Numbered from the stretch's first letter, positions 37,486 to 49,488 are shown. The stretch is 64,000 nucleotides of DNA from Alphaproteobacteria bacterium (GCA_019635875.1 JAHBYP010000001.1:1164977-1228976), one strand, 5' to 3'. Notes: generated from the sequence alone by a model not told the origin. A program made the numbers and translations.

Positions 37486-39216
37486 ATGACCCGCTTCGAT
37501 CGCGTGATCCGCAACGGCATGATCGTCGACGGCAGCCGCGGCCCGCGCTATCGCGGCGACATCGGCATCAGGGACGGGGTGATCGCCGAGATCGGCCGCA
37601 TCGATCCGTCCGAAGCGCGCGAGGTCATCGATGCGCAGGGCCTGATCGTGGCGCCGGGCTTCATCGACCTGCACACGCATTATGATGCGCAGCTCTTCTG
37701 GGATCCCTACTGCACGCTGTCCGGCTGGCACGGCATCACGTCGGTCGTGATCGGCAATTGCGGCTTCGGCTTCGCGCCGGTGCGGCCCGACATGCGCGAG
37801 CGCTCGATGATGACGATGACGCGCGTCGAGGCGATTCCCATGCCCTCGATGCAGCAGGGCATGCCGTGGGACTGGGTGACGTTCCCCGAATTCCTCGACA
37901 GCGTCGAGCGCGCGCCCAAGGCGATCAACATCCTGCCCTATGTGCCGATCAGCCCGCTGCTGATCTGGGTGATGGGCTTCGAGGCCGCCAAGGCCGGCAG
38001 GCGGCCGACCGACGCCGAGCATCGCGAACTCTGCCGGCTGCTCGAGGAGGCGATGGATGCCGGCGGCTGCGGCTGGTCGGCGCAGCGCATGCTGCCGTCA
38101 GGTCCCGCCTGCGTGCAGCGCGACTTCGACGGCTCGCCGATGCCCACCGACGTGATGCACGACGACACCTGTCGCGAGCTCGCCAGGGTGCTGCGCCGGC
38201 GCAACGACGGCTTCATGCAAATGCTGCTGATCTCCGGCGACAACAGCAAGGACCAGGAATTCTACGAGGAGATGGCCGAGCTGAGCGGCCGGCCGATGAT
38301 CATGAACGTGGTGCAGGCCTTCGATCACCGCCCGGAGATCCACCGCCGCGTGCTGGCCTGGCTGAAGAGCTGCCGCGAGCGCGGCATCCGCGTCGTCGGC
38401 CAGGGCCTGACGACCGATGCCGGCTTCACCTTCACCTTCGAGAACTGGAACCTGTTCGATGACTCCCAGGCATGGTGTGATGCCACCACGGGTACCCTCG
38501 AAGAGCGCAAGGCCAAGCTGGCCGATCCGGCGCGCCGCGCGGCGCTGAAGGACAAGATGCCGCGCACGGCGACGGGTCCGCTCCCCGACATCGTCATCGT
38601 CGGTCCGCAGACGGAGCAGAACAAGGCGTGGCTCGACCACACCCTGGCGCATGCCGGCCAGAAGATGGGCAAGCATCCGGTCGACGTCATGCTCGACATG
38701 GCGGTCGAGGAGGACCTGAAGACCGAGTTCTTCGCCGCACCGCCCAACGGCAACATCGAGCACCTGCGCGAGATCGTCGACGATCCCTACGTGCTGTTCG
38801 GCGTCTCCGACGGCGGCGCGCACACCAAGTTCCTCACCGCCGGGCGCTATCCCACCGAGACCATCTGCAAGGTGGTGCGCGAGCACGGCATGATCTCGCT
38901 GGAGGAGGCGCATTGGCGGCTTTCCGCCCTGCCGGCCGAGGTCGCGGGCTTCACCGGCCGCGGCGTGCTGCGCAAGGGCGCGCCGGCCGACATCGTGGTC
39001 TACGACTACGACAATCTCGCCGTGCTGCCGGACGAGATCGTGCACGACCTGCCGGGCGGCGAGTGGCGCCGCATCCAGCGGGCGCGCGGCTATCGCTACG
39101 TGCTGGTCAACGGCGAGGTGACGATCCGCGACGACCAGCAGACCGGCACGCATTCCGGCATGCTGCTGCGTCACGGCACCGGGCGGCGCGCGCCGCGGGC
39201 GATGGCGGCGGAGTAG
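37486..39216 (+). CDS. N-acyl-D-amino-acid deacylase-like amidohydrolase
   Basis: A 576-residue metal-dependent hydrolase. The N-terminal small beta domain has FDRVIRNGMIVDGSRGPRYR and a typical APGFIDLHTHYDAQLFWDPY with the HxH metal pair. NCGFGFAPVRP matches the D-aminoacylase branch. The C-terminal GVSDGGAHTKFLTAGRYPTE supplies the last Asp ligand region, and GRGVLRKGAPADIVVYDYDN is the usual closing segment. It probably hydrolyses N-acyl-D-amino acids or a related amide; the substrate is not determined. A TetR regulator follows three bases later, probably in one operon. Confidence 0.85.
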   Translation: MTRFDRVIRNGMIVDGSRGPRYRGDIGIRDGVIAEIGRIDPSEAREVIDAQGLIVAPGFIDLHTHYDAQLFWDPYCTLSGWHGITSVVIGNCGFGFAPVRPDMRERSMMTMTRVEAIPMPSMQQGMPWDWVTFPEFLDSVERAPKAINILPYVPISPLLIWVMGFEAAKAGRRPTDAEHRELCRLLEEAMDAGGCGWSAQRMLPSGPACVQRDFDGSPMPTDVMHDDTCRELARVLRRRNDGFMQMLLISGDNSKDQEFYEEMAELSGRPMIMNVVQAFDHRPEIHRRVLAWLKSCRERGIRVVGQGLTTDAGFTFTFENWNLFDDSQAWCDATTGTLEERKAKLADPARRAALKDKMPRTATGPLPDIVIVGPQTEQNKAWLDHTLAHAGQKMGKHPVDVMLDMAVEEDLKTEFFAAPPNGNIEHLREIVDDPYVLFGVSDGGAHTKFLTAGRYPTETICKVVREHGMISLEEAHWRLSALPAEVAGFTGRGVLRKGAPADIVVYDYDNLAVLPDEIVHDLPGGEWRRIQRARGYRYVLVNGEVTIRDDQQTGTHSGMLLRHGTGRRAPRAMAAE

Positions 39217-39219
39217 GGC

Positions 39220-39885
39220 GTGGCGGTTTCCACAGCGGTCAAGGAGCGTCCGGCGCCCGAGGTCGACGGCGCCGAGGCGATGCTGCGCGTGGCGCTGTCG
39301 CTGTTCGTCGAGCAGGGCTATCACGGCGCCTCGATGCGCGATATCGCCACGCGCGCCGGCGTCAGCGTCTCGGCCGCCTACCACTATTTCCCGGCCAAGG
39401 CCGACATGCTGCGCACGATCATGGGGCGCGTGACCGAGGACCTGATCGCCGATCTCGAGGCGGCGCGCGACGGCGCCGGCGCCGATCCGGCGGCCCGGCT
39501 GGCCGCCATCGTGCGCGCCCATGTCCTGCTGCACACCAGGCGCCAGGACGAGTCGTTCGTCGCCAACAGCGAGCTGCGCAGCCTGGCGCCCGCCGAACGC
39601 CGCAAGGTCATCGCGCTGCGCGACCGGGTCGGCCAGGTGTTCAAGGATGTCGTCGCCGAGGGCTGCCGCCGCCGGGTGTTCGGGCAGCCCTATTCGCCCG
39701 AGACGGTGCGGGCGATCCTGACCATGTGCACGGCGGTGGCCGGCTGGTACCGCGCCCAGGGCGCGGACCAGCCGGAAACCATCGCCGATCGCTATGCCGC
39801 ACTGGCCCTGCGTCTGGTCGGTGCCGCGGAGTTCGATTCTACCTTCCCCCGGAGGGGGAAGGTGGCAGCGCGCGTAGCGCGATGA
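39220..39885 (+). CDS. TetR-family regulator with repeat-derived C-terminus
   Basis: A 221-residue protein starting at GTG 39220, three bases after the amidohydrolase stop. The N-terminal helix-turn-helix is ALSLFVEQGYHGASMRDIAT followed by RAGVSVSAAYHYFPAKADML, clearly TetR. The C-terminal ligand domain is of the common TetR_C type. The last 15 residues (STFPRRGKVAARVAR) are encoded by the beginning of palindromic repeat R2d, so the original stop was probably lost or the repeat inserted near the 3' end. It likely represses the upstream amidohydrolase operon. Confidence 0.9.
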   Translation: MAVSTAVKERPAPEVDGAEAMLRVALSLFVEQGYHGASMRDIATRAGVSVSAAYHYFPAKADMLRTIMGRVTEDLIADLEAARDGAGADPAARLAAIVRAHVLLHTRRQDESFVANSELRSLAPAERRKVIALRDRVGQVFKDVVAEGCRRRVFGQPYSPETVRAILTMCTAVAGWYRAQGADQPETIADRYAALALRLVGAAEFDSTFPRRGKVAARVAR

Positions 39886-39974
39886 CGGAAGGGGGATGTC
39901 GAAGACGGACTCCCGCGTTCGTCTTCGACATCCCCCATCCGCCCTTCGGGCACCTTCCCCCTCCGGGGGAAGGT
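39841..39974. repeat. Palindromic repeat, family R2, copy d
   Basis: ACCTTCCCCCGGAGGGGGAA at the left, its inverted form CACCTTCCCCCTCCGGGGGA at the right, and internal arms GGGGGATGTCGAAGACGG / CGTCTTCGACATCCCCC. The left 45 bases are inside the TetR coding frame. The remaining 175 bases before mreB should hold its promoter; no clear -35/-10 pair was picked out. Confidence 0.88.
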
Positions 39975-40092
39975 AATGGAGCGGGGGCTGCGCTCCAGTG
40001 CCGCACCGGGGGCCGCACGTTAGCCTCGGAAAGCTTGCCGGGTCGGCGAGGGCGGTCTAAGACGACGCCCGTTCGTGCCGCGGGCGGGGTGA

Positions 40093-41190
<1,098 letters not shown>

Positions 41191-41197
41191 GTGGTGC

Positions 41198-41247
41198 TGT
41201 CATCCCTCGCTGCGCTACAGGGGCCGCGGACGGCCCCGAGGATGACA
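41198..41247. repeat. Degenerate palindromic repeat, family R1, copy d
   Basis: TGTCATCCCTCGCTGCGCTA and CGAGGATGACA keep the R1 outer ends; the interior is a separate hairpin, GGGGCCG CGGA CGGCCCC. It begins 7 bases after the mreB stop, inside the mre operon, and could modulate the mreB to mreC ratio by stabilising or terminating the transcript. Confidence 0.7.
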
Positions 41248-41317
41248 GACAAACCACCTGCAGATGGCGTAGACTGCGCAACCTGCGGATCGCAAGCCGG
41301 GGGGATTGATCGGCACG

Positions 41318-42205
41318 ATGGCCTTGGGCGAGACCTTCACCCAGACGGCGGTGTCGTTGCGCGCTGTCGTGCAGCGGTTCTCGCTGGGCCTGCTCGTGCT
41401 CGCCGCCGTGGGCACCATGCTGATCGGCAAGGCCGACACCGTGCTGGTCGAGCGCGTGCGCTCCGCCGTCGCCGACCTGGTGACGCCGCTGCTCGACGCT
41501 GTCGCCCAGCCGGTGGCGGCGGTCAACGATTTCGTCGCCCGGCTCGAGGACGTCGCCAACCTGCGCGCCGAGAACGCCCGGCTGCGCGAGGAGAACGCAC
41601 GGCTGCTGGCCTGGCAGGGTGTGGCGCGCCGGCTCGATGCCGAGAACGCCGAGCTGCGCGGCCTGGCGAACTTCCAGGAAGGCCCGCCGGCCCGCTTCAT
41701 CACCGCGCGGGTGGTGGGCGATTCGGGCAGCGCCTTCATGCGCAGCATGCTGCTCAATGTCGGCCGGCGAGTAGGCGTGGCGCCGGGCCAGGCCGTGATC
41801 ACCGCCGAGGGCATGATCGGTCGGATCACCGATGCGGGCGAACACTCCGCCCGCGTGCTGCTGGTCACCGATATCAGCTTCCGCCTGCCGGTCATGATCG
41901 AGCGCACGCGCGAGCGCGCCATCCTGGCCGGCGACAACTCCAGCCGGCTGAAGCTCAACTTCATGCAATCCGTCGGCGGCATCCAGCAGGGCGACCGCAT
42001 CATCACCTCGGGCCATGGCGGCAGCTTCCCGGTCGGCCTGCCGGTCGGCGTGGTGACATCGGTGGGCGAGGACGGCATCCGCATCCGGCCGGTGGGCGAC
42101 CTGTCGCGGCTCGAGCTGGTGCGCGTGGTCGACTACGGCGTCACCGGGCTGGTGACCAATCCGCCGCCGCCGCCGCCGCCGCTGCATCCGGTGCGGGGCC
42201 GCTGA
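41318..42205 (+). CDS. mreC: Rod-shape-determining protein MreC
   Basis: A 295-residue protein: a membrane helix (SLGLLVLAAVGTMLIGKADT region), a coiled coil (LRAENARLREENARLLAWQG), and two beta domains (ITARVVGDSGSAFMRSMLLN; GVAPGQAVITAEGMIGRITD; LPVGVVTSVGEDGIRIRP). It scaffolds the elongasome in the periplasm and activates PBP2-RodA. It ends in a poly-proline run (eight prolines). I prefer ATG 41318; a TTG at 41306 sits too close to the GGGGGG motif. The stop overlaps the mreD ATG by one base. Confidence 0.93.
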   Translation: MALGETFTQTAVSLRAVVQRFSLGLLVLAAVGTMLIGKADTVLVERVRSAVADLVTPLLDAVAQPVAAVNDFVARLEDVANLRAENARLREENARLLAWQGVARRLDAENAELRGLANFQEGPPARFITARVVGDSGSAFMRSMLLNVGRRVGVAPGQAVITAEGMIGRITDAGEHSARVLLVTDISFRLPVMIERTRERAILAGDNSSRLKLNFMQSVGGIQQGDRIITSGHGGSFPVGLPVGVVTSVGEDGIRIRPVGDLSRLELVRVVDYGVTGLVTNPPPPPPPLHPVRGR

Positions 42206-42720
42206 TGGAGTTCCTGCACCGCCTCGACCGTGCCGCCTATGCGCTGGCGCCGGCCTTCGTGATCCTGGTGCTGATGCTGGCCAGCCTGATCCCGCTGCGA
42301 CTGCCGTTCCTGCCCTCGGTGGCCACGCTCCTGCCGTTGATGGCCGTGTTCCATTTCAGCCTGCACCGGCCCGACGCCATACCGGCGGTGGCGCTGCTGC
42401 TGTTCGGCCTGCTGTTCGACCTGCTGCAATACGGCCCCGGCGCGCCGCTCGGCATCTCGGCGCTGCAATTCGTGCTGGTCTGGCGCGTGGTCTCGGCCAG
42501 CCGCAAATACCTGCTGGAGGTCTCCTTTGCCTTCATCTGGCTGCTCTACGCCGTGGTGATCGGTGCCGCGGTGGCCGTGGCCTGGCTGCTGACCTCGCTG
42601 CTGCTGGCCAGCCTCGTCGACCCCTGGCCGGCACTGCTGCAATACGTCGTCTCGCTGTTCCTCTATCCCATCCTCGGCTGGCTGCTGGGCCGCAGCCGGC
42701 TGGTGGAGGCTGCGTCGTGA
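42205..42720 (+). CDS. mreD: Rod-shape-determining protein MreD
   Basis: A 171-residue integral membrane protein with about five hydrophobic segments. The family-typical LLLFGLLFDLLQYGPGAPLG (D-L-L...PLG) is present. It belongs to the elongasome and binds MreC. Its TGATG overlap with mreC and GTG-A overlap with mrdA show translational coupling through the operon. Confidence 0.9.
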   Translation: MEFLHRLDRAAYALAPAFVILVLMLASLIPLRLPFLPSVATLLPLMAVFHFSLHRPDAIPAVALLLFGLLFDLLQYGPGAPLGISALQFVLVWRVVSASRKYLLEVSFAFIWLLYAVVIGAAVAVAWLLTSLLLASLVDPWPALLQYVVSLFLYPILGWLLGRSRLVEAAS

Positions 42721-44636
42721 GGCGCGATCGCGACACCGACCGTCACGTCCGCTTCGGCCGCCGCGCCCTGCTGCTGGGCGTCGGCCAGGCGGCGCTGCTG
42801 GGCGGGCTGGGCGCGCGGCAGTACTGGCTGACCATGGTCGAGGGTGGCAAGTACAAGGTGCTGGCCGACGACAATCGCATCGGCATGCGCCTGCAGGCGC
42901 CCTCGCGCGGCCTGATCTTCGACCGCACCGGCGAGCCGCTGGCGGCCAACCGCAACAACTACCGCGTCGTCATGACGGCGGAGAAGCTGCGCCAGGCCGA
43001 GGAGGCGATGGAGCGGCTCGACAAGATCCTCGGCCTGGGCGAGGTCGAGCGCAAGCGTCTGCTCGGCCAGTTCCGACGCTTCACGCCGATCACGGTGAAG
43101 GAGAATCTGAGCTGGGAGCAGGTGGCGCAGATCGAGTTCAACGGTCCCGAGCTGCCCGGCGTCGCCATCGAGCTGGGCCAGACGCGCGACTATTTCCATG
43201 CCGAGCTGATGAGCCACATCGTGGGCTATATCGGCCGCGTCGATCGCAGGGACCTCGGTGAGGACGACGATCCGCTGCTGCAGCTGCCCGGCATGCGCAT
43301 CGGCAAGAAGGGCATCGAGAAGCGCTACGACGACAGGCTTCGCGGCAAGGCCGGCGCGGTGCAGATGGAGGTCAACGCCGTGGGCCGCGTGGTGCGCGAG
43401 CTCGACCGGTCCGACGGCGAGCCCGGCGGCAACCTGCTGCTGACCATCGACCTTGAGCTGCAGCGCTTCGTCGCCGAGCGGCTCAAGAACGAGAGCGCCT
43501 CCGCCGTGGTCATGGACGTGATCAGCGGCGACATCCTGGCCATGGTTTCGGTACCGGGCTTCGACAGCAATGTCTTCGCCCGCGGCATCACCCAGACCGA
43601 GTGGAACGAGCTGCTCAGCCACCCGATGAAGCCGCTGTTCAACAAGGCGGTGTCGGGCGCCTACCCTCCCGGCTCGACATACAAGATGGTGACGGCGCTT
43701 GCGGCGCTTGAGGCCGGCGTGATCGATGTCTGGACCCCGCTGCCGTGCACCGGATCGATCGACCTGCCAGGCAAGGACCAGAAGAAGTACTGCTGGATTC
43801 ATCCCGCCGGGCATGGCTGGCTCAACCTGCACGGCGCGCTGGCGCAGTCCTGCGACAGCTATTTCTACGAGGTGGCCAAGCGTGCCGGCGTCGAGCGCAT
43901 CGCCGACATGGCTTTCAGGCTGGGTTTCGGCCGACCGACGGGCGCCGGCCTGCCGGAGGAGTCCGCGGCGCTGCAGCCGACGCGCGCCTGGAAGCAGGAC
44001 ACCCAGAGCAAAGCCTGGAACGTCGGCGACACCTACAATCTCGGCATCGGCCAGGGCGACATGCTGGCGACGCCGCTGCAGATGGCGGTGATGACCGCGC
44101 GCATCGCCAATGGCGGCTACGAGGTCAAGCCGCGGCTGGTGGCCTCGGTCGCCCGTGCGCGCGATCAACTCACCGCTCCGCCGGTGCAGACCGTGCCGGA
44201 CGCGCCCAGCCTGCGCCTGAAGCCGGCCAACCTTGCCGCCGTGCGCCAGGGCATGGTGATGGCAGTCAATGGCGAGCACGGCACGGCCTGGTCCTCGCGC
44301 ATCACCCAGAGGGACATGGCGATGGCCGGCAAGACCGGCACCTCGCAGGTCAAGCGCATCACCGAGTCGGAACGCGGCCGCAGGATGAGCCAGACCGAGC
44401 TGCCCTGGCACCTGCGCCACCACGCGCTGTTCGTCGCCTACGCGCCGATCGACAATCCGCGCTATGCCTGTGCCGTGATCGTCGAGCACGGCATGGGTGG
44501 ATCGACCACCGCCGCGCCGATCACCAAGGACATCCTGCTGCAGACCCAGAAGCTCGACCCCTCGCGCAAACCCGGTCGCTTCAAGGGCGCCGCCGTGCAT
44601 GGCGTGCCGGACACCAGCGTGGCGGAACGCAAATGA
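42717..44636 (+). CDS. mrdA: Penicillin-binding protein 2 (elongasome transpeptidase)
   Basis: A 639-residue class B PBP. The GTG start at 42717 overlaps the mreD stop. Seen: an N-terminal membrane helix (ALLLGVGQAALLGGLGARQY), a pedestal domain (RLQAPSRGLIFDRTGEPLAA), and catalytic motifs GAYPPGSTYKM (SxxK), LAQSCDSYFYE (SxN position, Ser-Cys-Asp as usual in PBP2), and MAGKTGTSQ (KTG). It crosslinks peptidoglycan in side-wall growth, paired with RodA, whose gene overlaps it by four bases. Confidence 0.96.
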   Translation: MRRDRDTDRHVRFGRRALLLGVGQAALLGGLGARQYWLTMVEGGKYKVLADDNRIGMRLQAPSRGLIFDRTGEPLAANRNNYRVVMTAEKLRQAEEAMERLDKILGLGEVERKRLLGQFRRFTPITVKENLSWEQVAQIEFNGPELPGVAIELGQTRDYFHAELMSHIVGYIGRVDRRDLGEDDDPLLQLPGMRIGKKGIEKRYDDRLRGKAGAVQMEVNAVGRVVRELDRSDGEPGGNLLLTIDLELQRFVAERLKNESASAVVMDVISGDILAMVSVPGFDSNVFARGITQTEWNELLSHPMKPLFNKAVSGAYPPGSTYKMVTALAALEAGVIDVWTPLPCTGSIDLPGKDQKKYCWIHPAGHGWLNLHGALAQSCDSYFYEVAKRAGVERIADMAFRLGFGRPTGAGLPEESAALQPTRAWKQDTQSKAWNVGDTYNLGIGQGDMLATPLQMAVMTARIANGGYEVKPRLVASVARARDQLTAPPVQTVPDAPSLRLKPANLAAVRQGMVMAVNGEHGTAWSSRITQRDMAMAGKTGTSQVKRITESERGRRMSQTELPWHLRHHALFVAYAPIDNPRYACAVIVEHGMGGSTTAAPITKDILLQTQKLDPSRKPGRFKGAAVHGVPDTSVAERK

Positions 44637-45766
44637 CGCTGGCCGCCGCCGCCACGCCCGAGCTCACGCTGGGCGACAAGATCTGGCGCATCCGCTGGGG
44701 CCTTGTGCTGCTGCTGATCCTGATCGCCGGTGTCGGCACGCTGGCGCTGTACTCGGCCGGCGGGATGAAGCCCGAGCCGTGGGCGGCCAAGCACGCGATC
44801 CGCTTCGGCGTCGCGCTGCTGCTGGCGCTGCTGCTGGCGCTGGTCGACGTCCGGTTCTGGATGCGGCTGGCCTACCCATTCTACATCGTCTCGGTGCTGA
44901 TGCTGGTGGCCGTCGACTTGATCGGCAAGGGCGCGATGGGCGCGCAGCGCTGGCTCGATTTCAAGGTCATCCAGATCCAGCCCTCGGAGCTGATGAAGAT
45001 CGCGCTGGTGATGGCGCTGGCGCGCTACTATCACCACCTCTCGCGCGAGCAGGTCGAGCGCATCGTCTATGTCGTCCCGCCGCTGCTGGCGATGCTGGTG
45101 CCGGTGGCGCTGGTGATGGTGCAGCCCGATCTCGGCACCGCCATGGTGCTGCTGCTCGCCGGCTCGGCCATCATGTTCGTGGCCGGCGTGAGGCTGTGGA
45201 AGTTCATGCTCGCCGGCCTGCTCTGCGTCGCCTCGCTGCCAGTCGCCTGGAGCTTGATGCGCGACTATCAGCGGGGTCGCGTGCTGACCTTCCTCGATCC
45301 CGACCGTGACCCGCTGGGCGCCGGCTACCATATCACCCAGTCCAAGATCGCCATCGGCTCGGGCGGGCTGTTCGGCAAGGGCTTCGGCCAGGGCACGCAA
45401 TCGACGCTGAACTTCCTGCCCGAGAAGCACACCGACTTCATCTTCACCATGTGGACCGAGGAGACCGGCCTGCTGGGCGGCGCCCTGGTGCTGGCGTTGT
45501 TCGCGCTGCTGCTGGCCTACGGCTTCGCCATCGCCCGCTCCAGTCGAAACCATTTCGGTCGCATGTTGGCGATGGGCGTGACGATCAACATCTTCCTCTA
45601 TGTCTTCATCAACATCGCCATGGTCATGGGCCTGATCCCGGTGGTCGGCGTGCCGTTGCCGCTGGTCTCCTACGGCGGCACCGCCATGCTCACCGTGCTC
45701 TTCGCCTGCGGCCTGCTGCTGGGCGTCAGCATCCACCGCGACGTGGCGATTCCCCGCAACTCCTGA
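44633..45766 (+). CDS. mrdB: RodA peptidoglycan glycosyltransferase
   Basis: A 377-residue SEDS-family membrane protein with about ten helices. Seen: GAMGAQRWLDFKVIQIQPSE (family motif with the conserved W and QPSE), MVQPDLGTAMVLLLAG, GYHITQSKIAIGSGGLFGKG then FGQGTQSTLNFLPEKHTDFI (the SEDS catalytic Asp region: Asp in HTDF), and VPLPLVSYGGTAMLTVLFAC. It polymerises lipid II with PBP2. ATG 44633 overlaps the mrdA stop (ATGA). Confidence 0.96.
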   Translation: MTLAAAATPELTLGDKIWRIRWGLVLLLILIAGVGTLALYSAGGMKPEPWAAKHAIRFGVALLLALLLALVDVRFWMRLAYPFYIVSVLMLVAVDLIGKGAMGAQRWLDFKVIQIQPSELMKIALVMALARYYHHLSREQVERIVYVVPPLLAMLVPVALVMVQPDLGTAMVLLLAGSAIMFVAGVRLWKFMLAGLLCVASLPVAWSLMRDYQRGRVLTFLDPDRDPLGAGYHITQSKIAIGSGGLFGKGFGQGTQSTLNFLPEKHTDFIFTMWTEETGLLGGALVLALFALLLAYGFAIARSSRNHFGRMLAMGVTINIFLYVFINIAMVMGLIPVVGVPLPLVSYGGTAMLTVLFACGLLLGVSIHRDVAIPRNS

Positions 45767-45841
45767 AGCTTGCGCAAGCCGGAGGCCCTTGCTATATCGC
45801 GCGCCGCTTCGGGCGGTCAGGCCCGACAGCGCCTCCGGAAT

Positions 45842-46811
<970 letters not shown>

Positions 46812-46815
<4 letters not shown>

Positions 46816-48476
46816 CGCTTGCCCTCGATCGCCACCTCGACGAGATGCGGCTTCTTCGTCGCGAAGGCGGCGCGCACCGCGCCGGCGACGTCTGCGCCGC
46901 TGCTCACCAGCGTGCCGGCGACGCCCATACCGCGCGCCATGTCGAGGAAGCCCAGTTGCGGGCCGCCGAGATCCATATGCGGGTAGCCCTGGTTCGACAG
47001 CGCGTCGAAACGCTGGCGATAGGTGTCGAGGTTGTGCTTCAGCACGCGGTACTCGCGGTTGGCCAGGATGACGAAGACGATCGGCAGGTCGTGATGCGCT
47101 GCCGTCCACAGCGCCTGGATGCTGTACATCGAGGAGCCGTCGCCGGAGATGCAGACCACCGGCCGGTCGGGATGCGCCACCTGCGTGCCCAGCGCGCCGG
47201 CCAGGCCCTGGCCGATGCCGCCGCCGCGGCCGCTGTAGTAGTCGCCCGGCACGCTGAAGTCGAAGGTGCGCGCGAGGTCGACGTTGGCGGTGATCGACTC
47301 GTCGACGACGATGGTGTTGGGCGGCAGGCCGTCGCGGATGCCGGCCATGGCCCGCGCCATCGAGATCGGGGTGCGGTCCCAGCTCTTGCGCGCGCGCTCG
47401 GCCTGCGCCGCGGTCTCCGACTCCTTCAGCGCGGCGAACGCGGCGTTGCGGCGCTGCGCGGCGCTCTTGTACTCATCGGTCGCCACCGACTCGATCGCGG
47501 CCCGGATCGCCACCAGGCTGGCGCGCACGTCGCCGACGACGCCGGCGTCGGCGGCATAGTTGTAGGCCAGCCGCTGGTGCGAGGCCTCGACCTGGGCCAC
47601 CGCGCAGCCCGCCGGGAAGGGCAGGCCGGGCGCATACCACACCTCCTCGAAGAACGGGCCACCGACCATCAGCACGGCGTCGACGCCGTCGAAGGACTTG
47701 CGCATCGCCGCGGCGTCGAACGGCACCGCCCCCCGCGCGCTCGGATGGCGGTTGGGGAAATTGGTCTGGTGGCGCAGGCCCTCGACCCAGACGGCGGCGC
47801 CCAGCGCCTCGGCGAGTGCCACCATTTCGGGTACTGCGCCGGCGCGGCCGACATCGTCGCCGGCGACGATCACCGGGTTGCGCTTCGAGACCAGCAGCTT
47901 CGCCACGGCTTGCACCGCAGCGGGATCGGGCGGGGCGGCACGAAACAGTGCGCCGGGACCCTGCACGCCGACCTCGGTCTGCTGCTCCATCACGTTGATC
48001 GGCAGGGCGACGAAGACCGGCCCGGCCGGCGGGTCGTTGGCGATCTTGAAGGCGCGGCGCAGGATCGGCGCCATCTCGTCGGCCCGCTCGACCTGCACGC
48101 TCCACTTGGTCACCGGTGCGGCGATCGACGGCAGGTCGTGCCCGAGCAGCGGATCGCGCAGCCGCATGCGCGTGTCCTGTGCGCCCGCCGTGACGATCAT
48201 CGGCGAATTGGCCTTGAGCCCGCCGTAGATAGCGCCGATGGCGTTGCCCAGGCCGGGCGCGACGTGCAGGTTGACGATCGCCGTCTTGCCGGTGGCCTGG
48301 GCGTAGAAGCTCGCCGCGCCGGTGGCGACGCCCTCGTGCAGCGCCACGATGTAGCGCATCTGCCTGTAGTCGAGCAGCGAGTCGATCAGCGGACTCTCGG
48401 TCGTGCCGGGGTTGCCGAAGATCGTGTCGGCGCCGTGCGCCAGCAGGCTCTCCATGAACACCTGACGTCCGCGCAT
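46812..48476 (-). CDS. ThDP-dependent decarboxylase, benzoylformate-decarboxylase-like
   Basis: A 554-residue ThDP enzyme. Seen: FGNPGTTESPLIDSLLDYRQ, the catalytic Glu in VALHEGVATGAASFYAQATG, VAPGLGNAIGAIYGGLKANS, and the ThDP motif from CISGDGSSMYSIQALWTAAH to VFVILANREYRVLKHNLD. The GDGSSMYSIQALWTA form is characteristic of benzoylformate decarboxylase (MdlC)-like proteins rather than acetolactate synthases, so decarboxylation of an aromatic or other 2-oxo acid is likely. Translationally coupled to an alpha/beta hydrolase, which suggests a short catabolic route. Divergent from the deacetylase-like gene; ATG 48476. Confidence 0.85.
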
Positions 48477-48585
48477 GTCTCCTCCCCGCGTTTGCCGCGC
48501 CGACCTTAACGGAAGAAGCCGGCGCGCTGTCGTCTTTTGTCGACCGAGGTCCTAACATCGCTGCCATTCGCGAAGGAGGGGAGCG

Positions 48586-49488
48586 ATGCTCAAGCTGCCG
48601 TATCACGGACGCTACGACTACTCGGCGATCGTCAAGCGGCCGGCCTACGACTGGCCCGGCGGCAAGCGGCTGGCGGTCTGCGTCGCGCTCAACATCGAGC
48701 ACTTCGCCTATGCCGGCGGATTGGGCCATGCGCTGTCGCACGAGCTGCCGCAGCCCGACCCCAGGACTTTCGCGTGGCGGGATTACGGCAACCGCGTCGG
48801 GGTGTGGCGCCTGCTCGATGCGCTCGACGAGTTCTCCTTGCCGGCGTGCCACCTGATGAACACCACGGTGTTCGACCACGCGCCCGAGATCGCGCCGGCG
48901 ATCATGGCGCGCGGCGACGAGTTCGTCGGGCACGGCCGCACCAACGCCGAGCGCCAGGGCCAGATGTGGGAGGACGACGAGCGTCGCCTGATCGAGAGCG
49001 TGCGCGACGCCATCGCGGAGCGCACCGGCAGGAGGCCGCGCGGCTGGATGGGGCCGTGGATGTCGTCCAGCGCGCACACGCCGGATCTGCTGCAGGAGGC
49101 CGGCTTCACCTACGTGATGGAATGGCCGACCGACGACCAGCCGATCTGGATGCGCACGCGCGCCGGTCGCATCATGCTGGTGCCGTACTCGCTGGAGATC
49201 AACGACAGCCCGCAGATCCTGGTACGCCACCACACGCCCGAGCAGTTCCGCGACTTCATCATCGGCCAGTTCGAGGAGATGCTGCGGCTGTCGGAGAAGC
49301 AGCCGCTGGTCTGCGCCATCGAGCTGCACACCATGATCTTCGGTCATCCCTATCGCCTGCGCTGCCTGCGCGAGGCACTGAGGCACATCGCCCAGCATCC
49401 GCGGCGCGAGCGCGTCTGGTTCGCGCGGCCGGGCGAGGTCTACGACCACTGCGCGGCGCTGCCGCCGGGAACCGTCCCCGGGAGCTGA
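48586..49488 (+). CDS. Polysaccharide-deacetylase-fold protein (PuuE/allantoinase-like branch)
   Basis: A 300-residue protein with the NodB-homology barrel. The first metal motif is replaced by LNIEHFAYAGGLG, as in the branch that includes PuuE allantoinase rather than chitin deacetylases. Later GDEFVGHGRTNAERQGQM (His and Asn), RPRGWMGPWMSSSAHTPDLL and IELHTMIFGHPYRLRCLREA (the His ligands of the C-terminal motif) follow. It probably hydrolyses an amide in a small molecule. GGAGGGGAG precedes ATG 48586. Divergent from the ThDP/hydrolase operon, with about 110 bases between; possibly the same pathway. Confidence 0.82.
   Translation: MLKLPYHGRYDYSAIVKRPAYDWPGGKRLAVCVALNIEHFAYAGGLGHALSHELPQPDPRTFAWRDYGNRVGVWRLLDALDEFSLPACHLMNTTVFDHAPEIAPAIMARGDEFVGHGRTNAERQGQMWEDDERRLIESVRDAIAERTGRRPRGWMGPWMSSSAHTPDLLQEAGFTYVMEWPTDDQPIWMRTRAGRIMLVPYSLEINDSPQILVRHHTPEQFRDFIIGQFEEMLRLSEKQPLVCAIELHTMIFGHPYRLRCLREALRHIAQHPRRERVWFARPGEVYDHCAALPPGTVPGS

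Noticed and set aside
46816..47109. N-terminal extension of the alpha/beta hydrolase frame
   Set aside because: It runs as a shadow inside the ThDP decarboxylase; the ATG at 46815 overlapping that gene's stop and the domain start argue for the short form.
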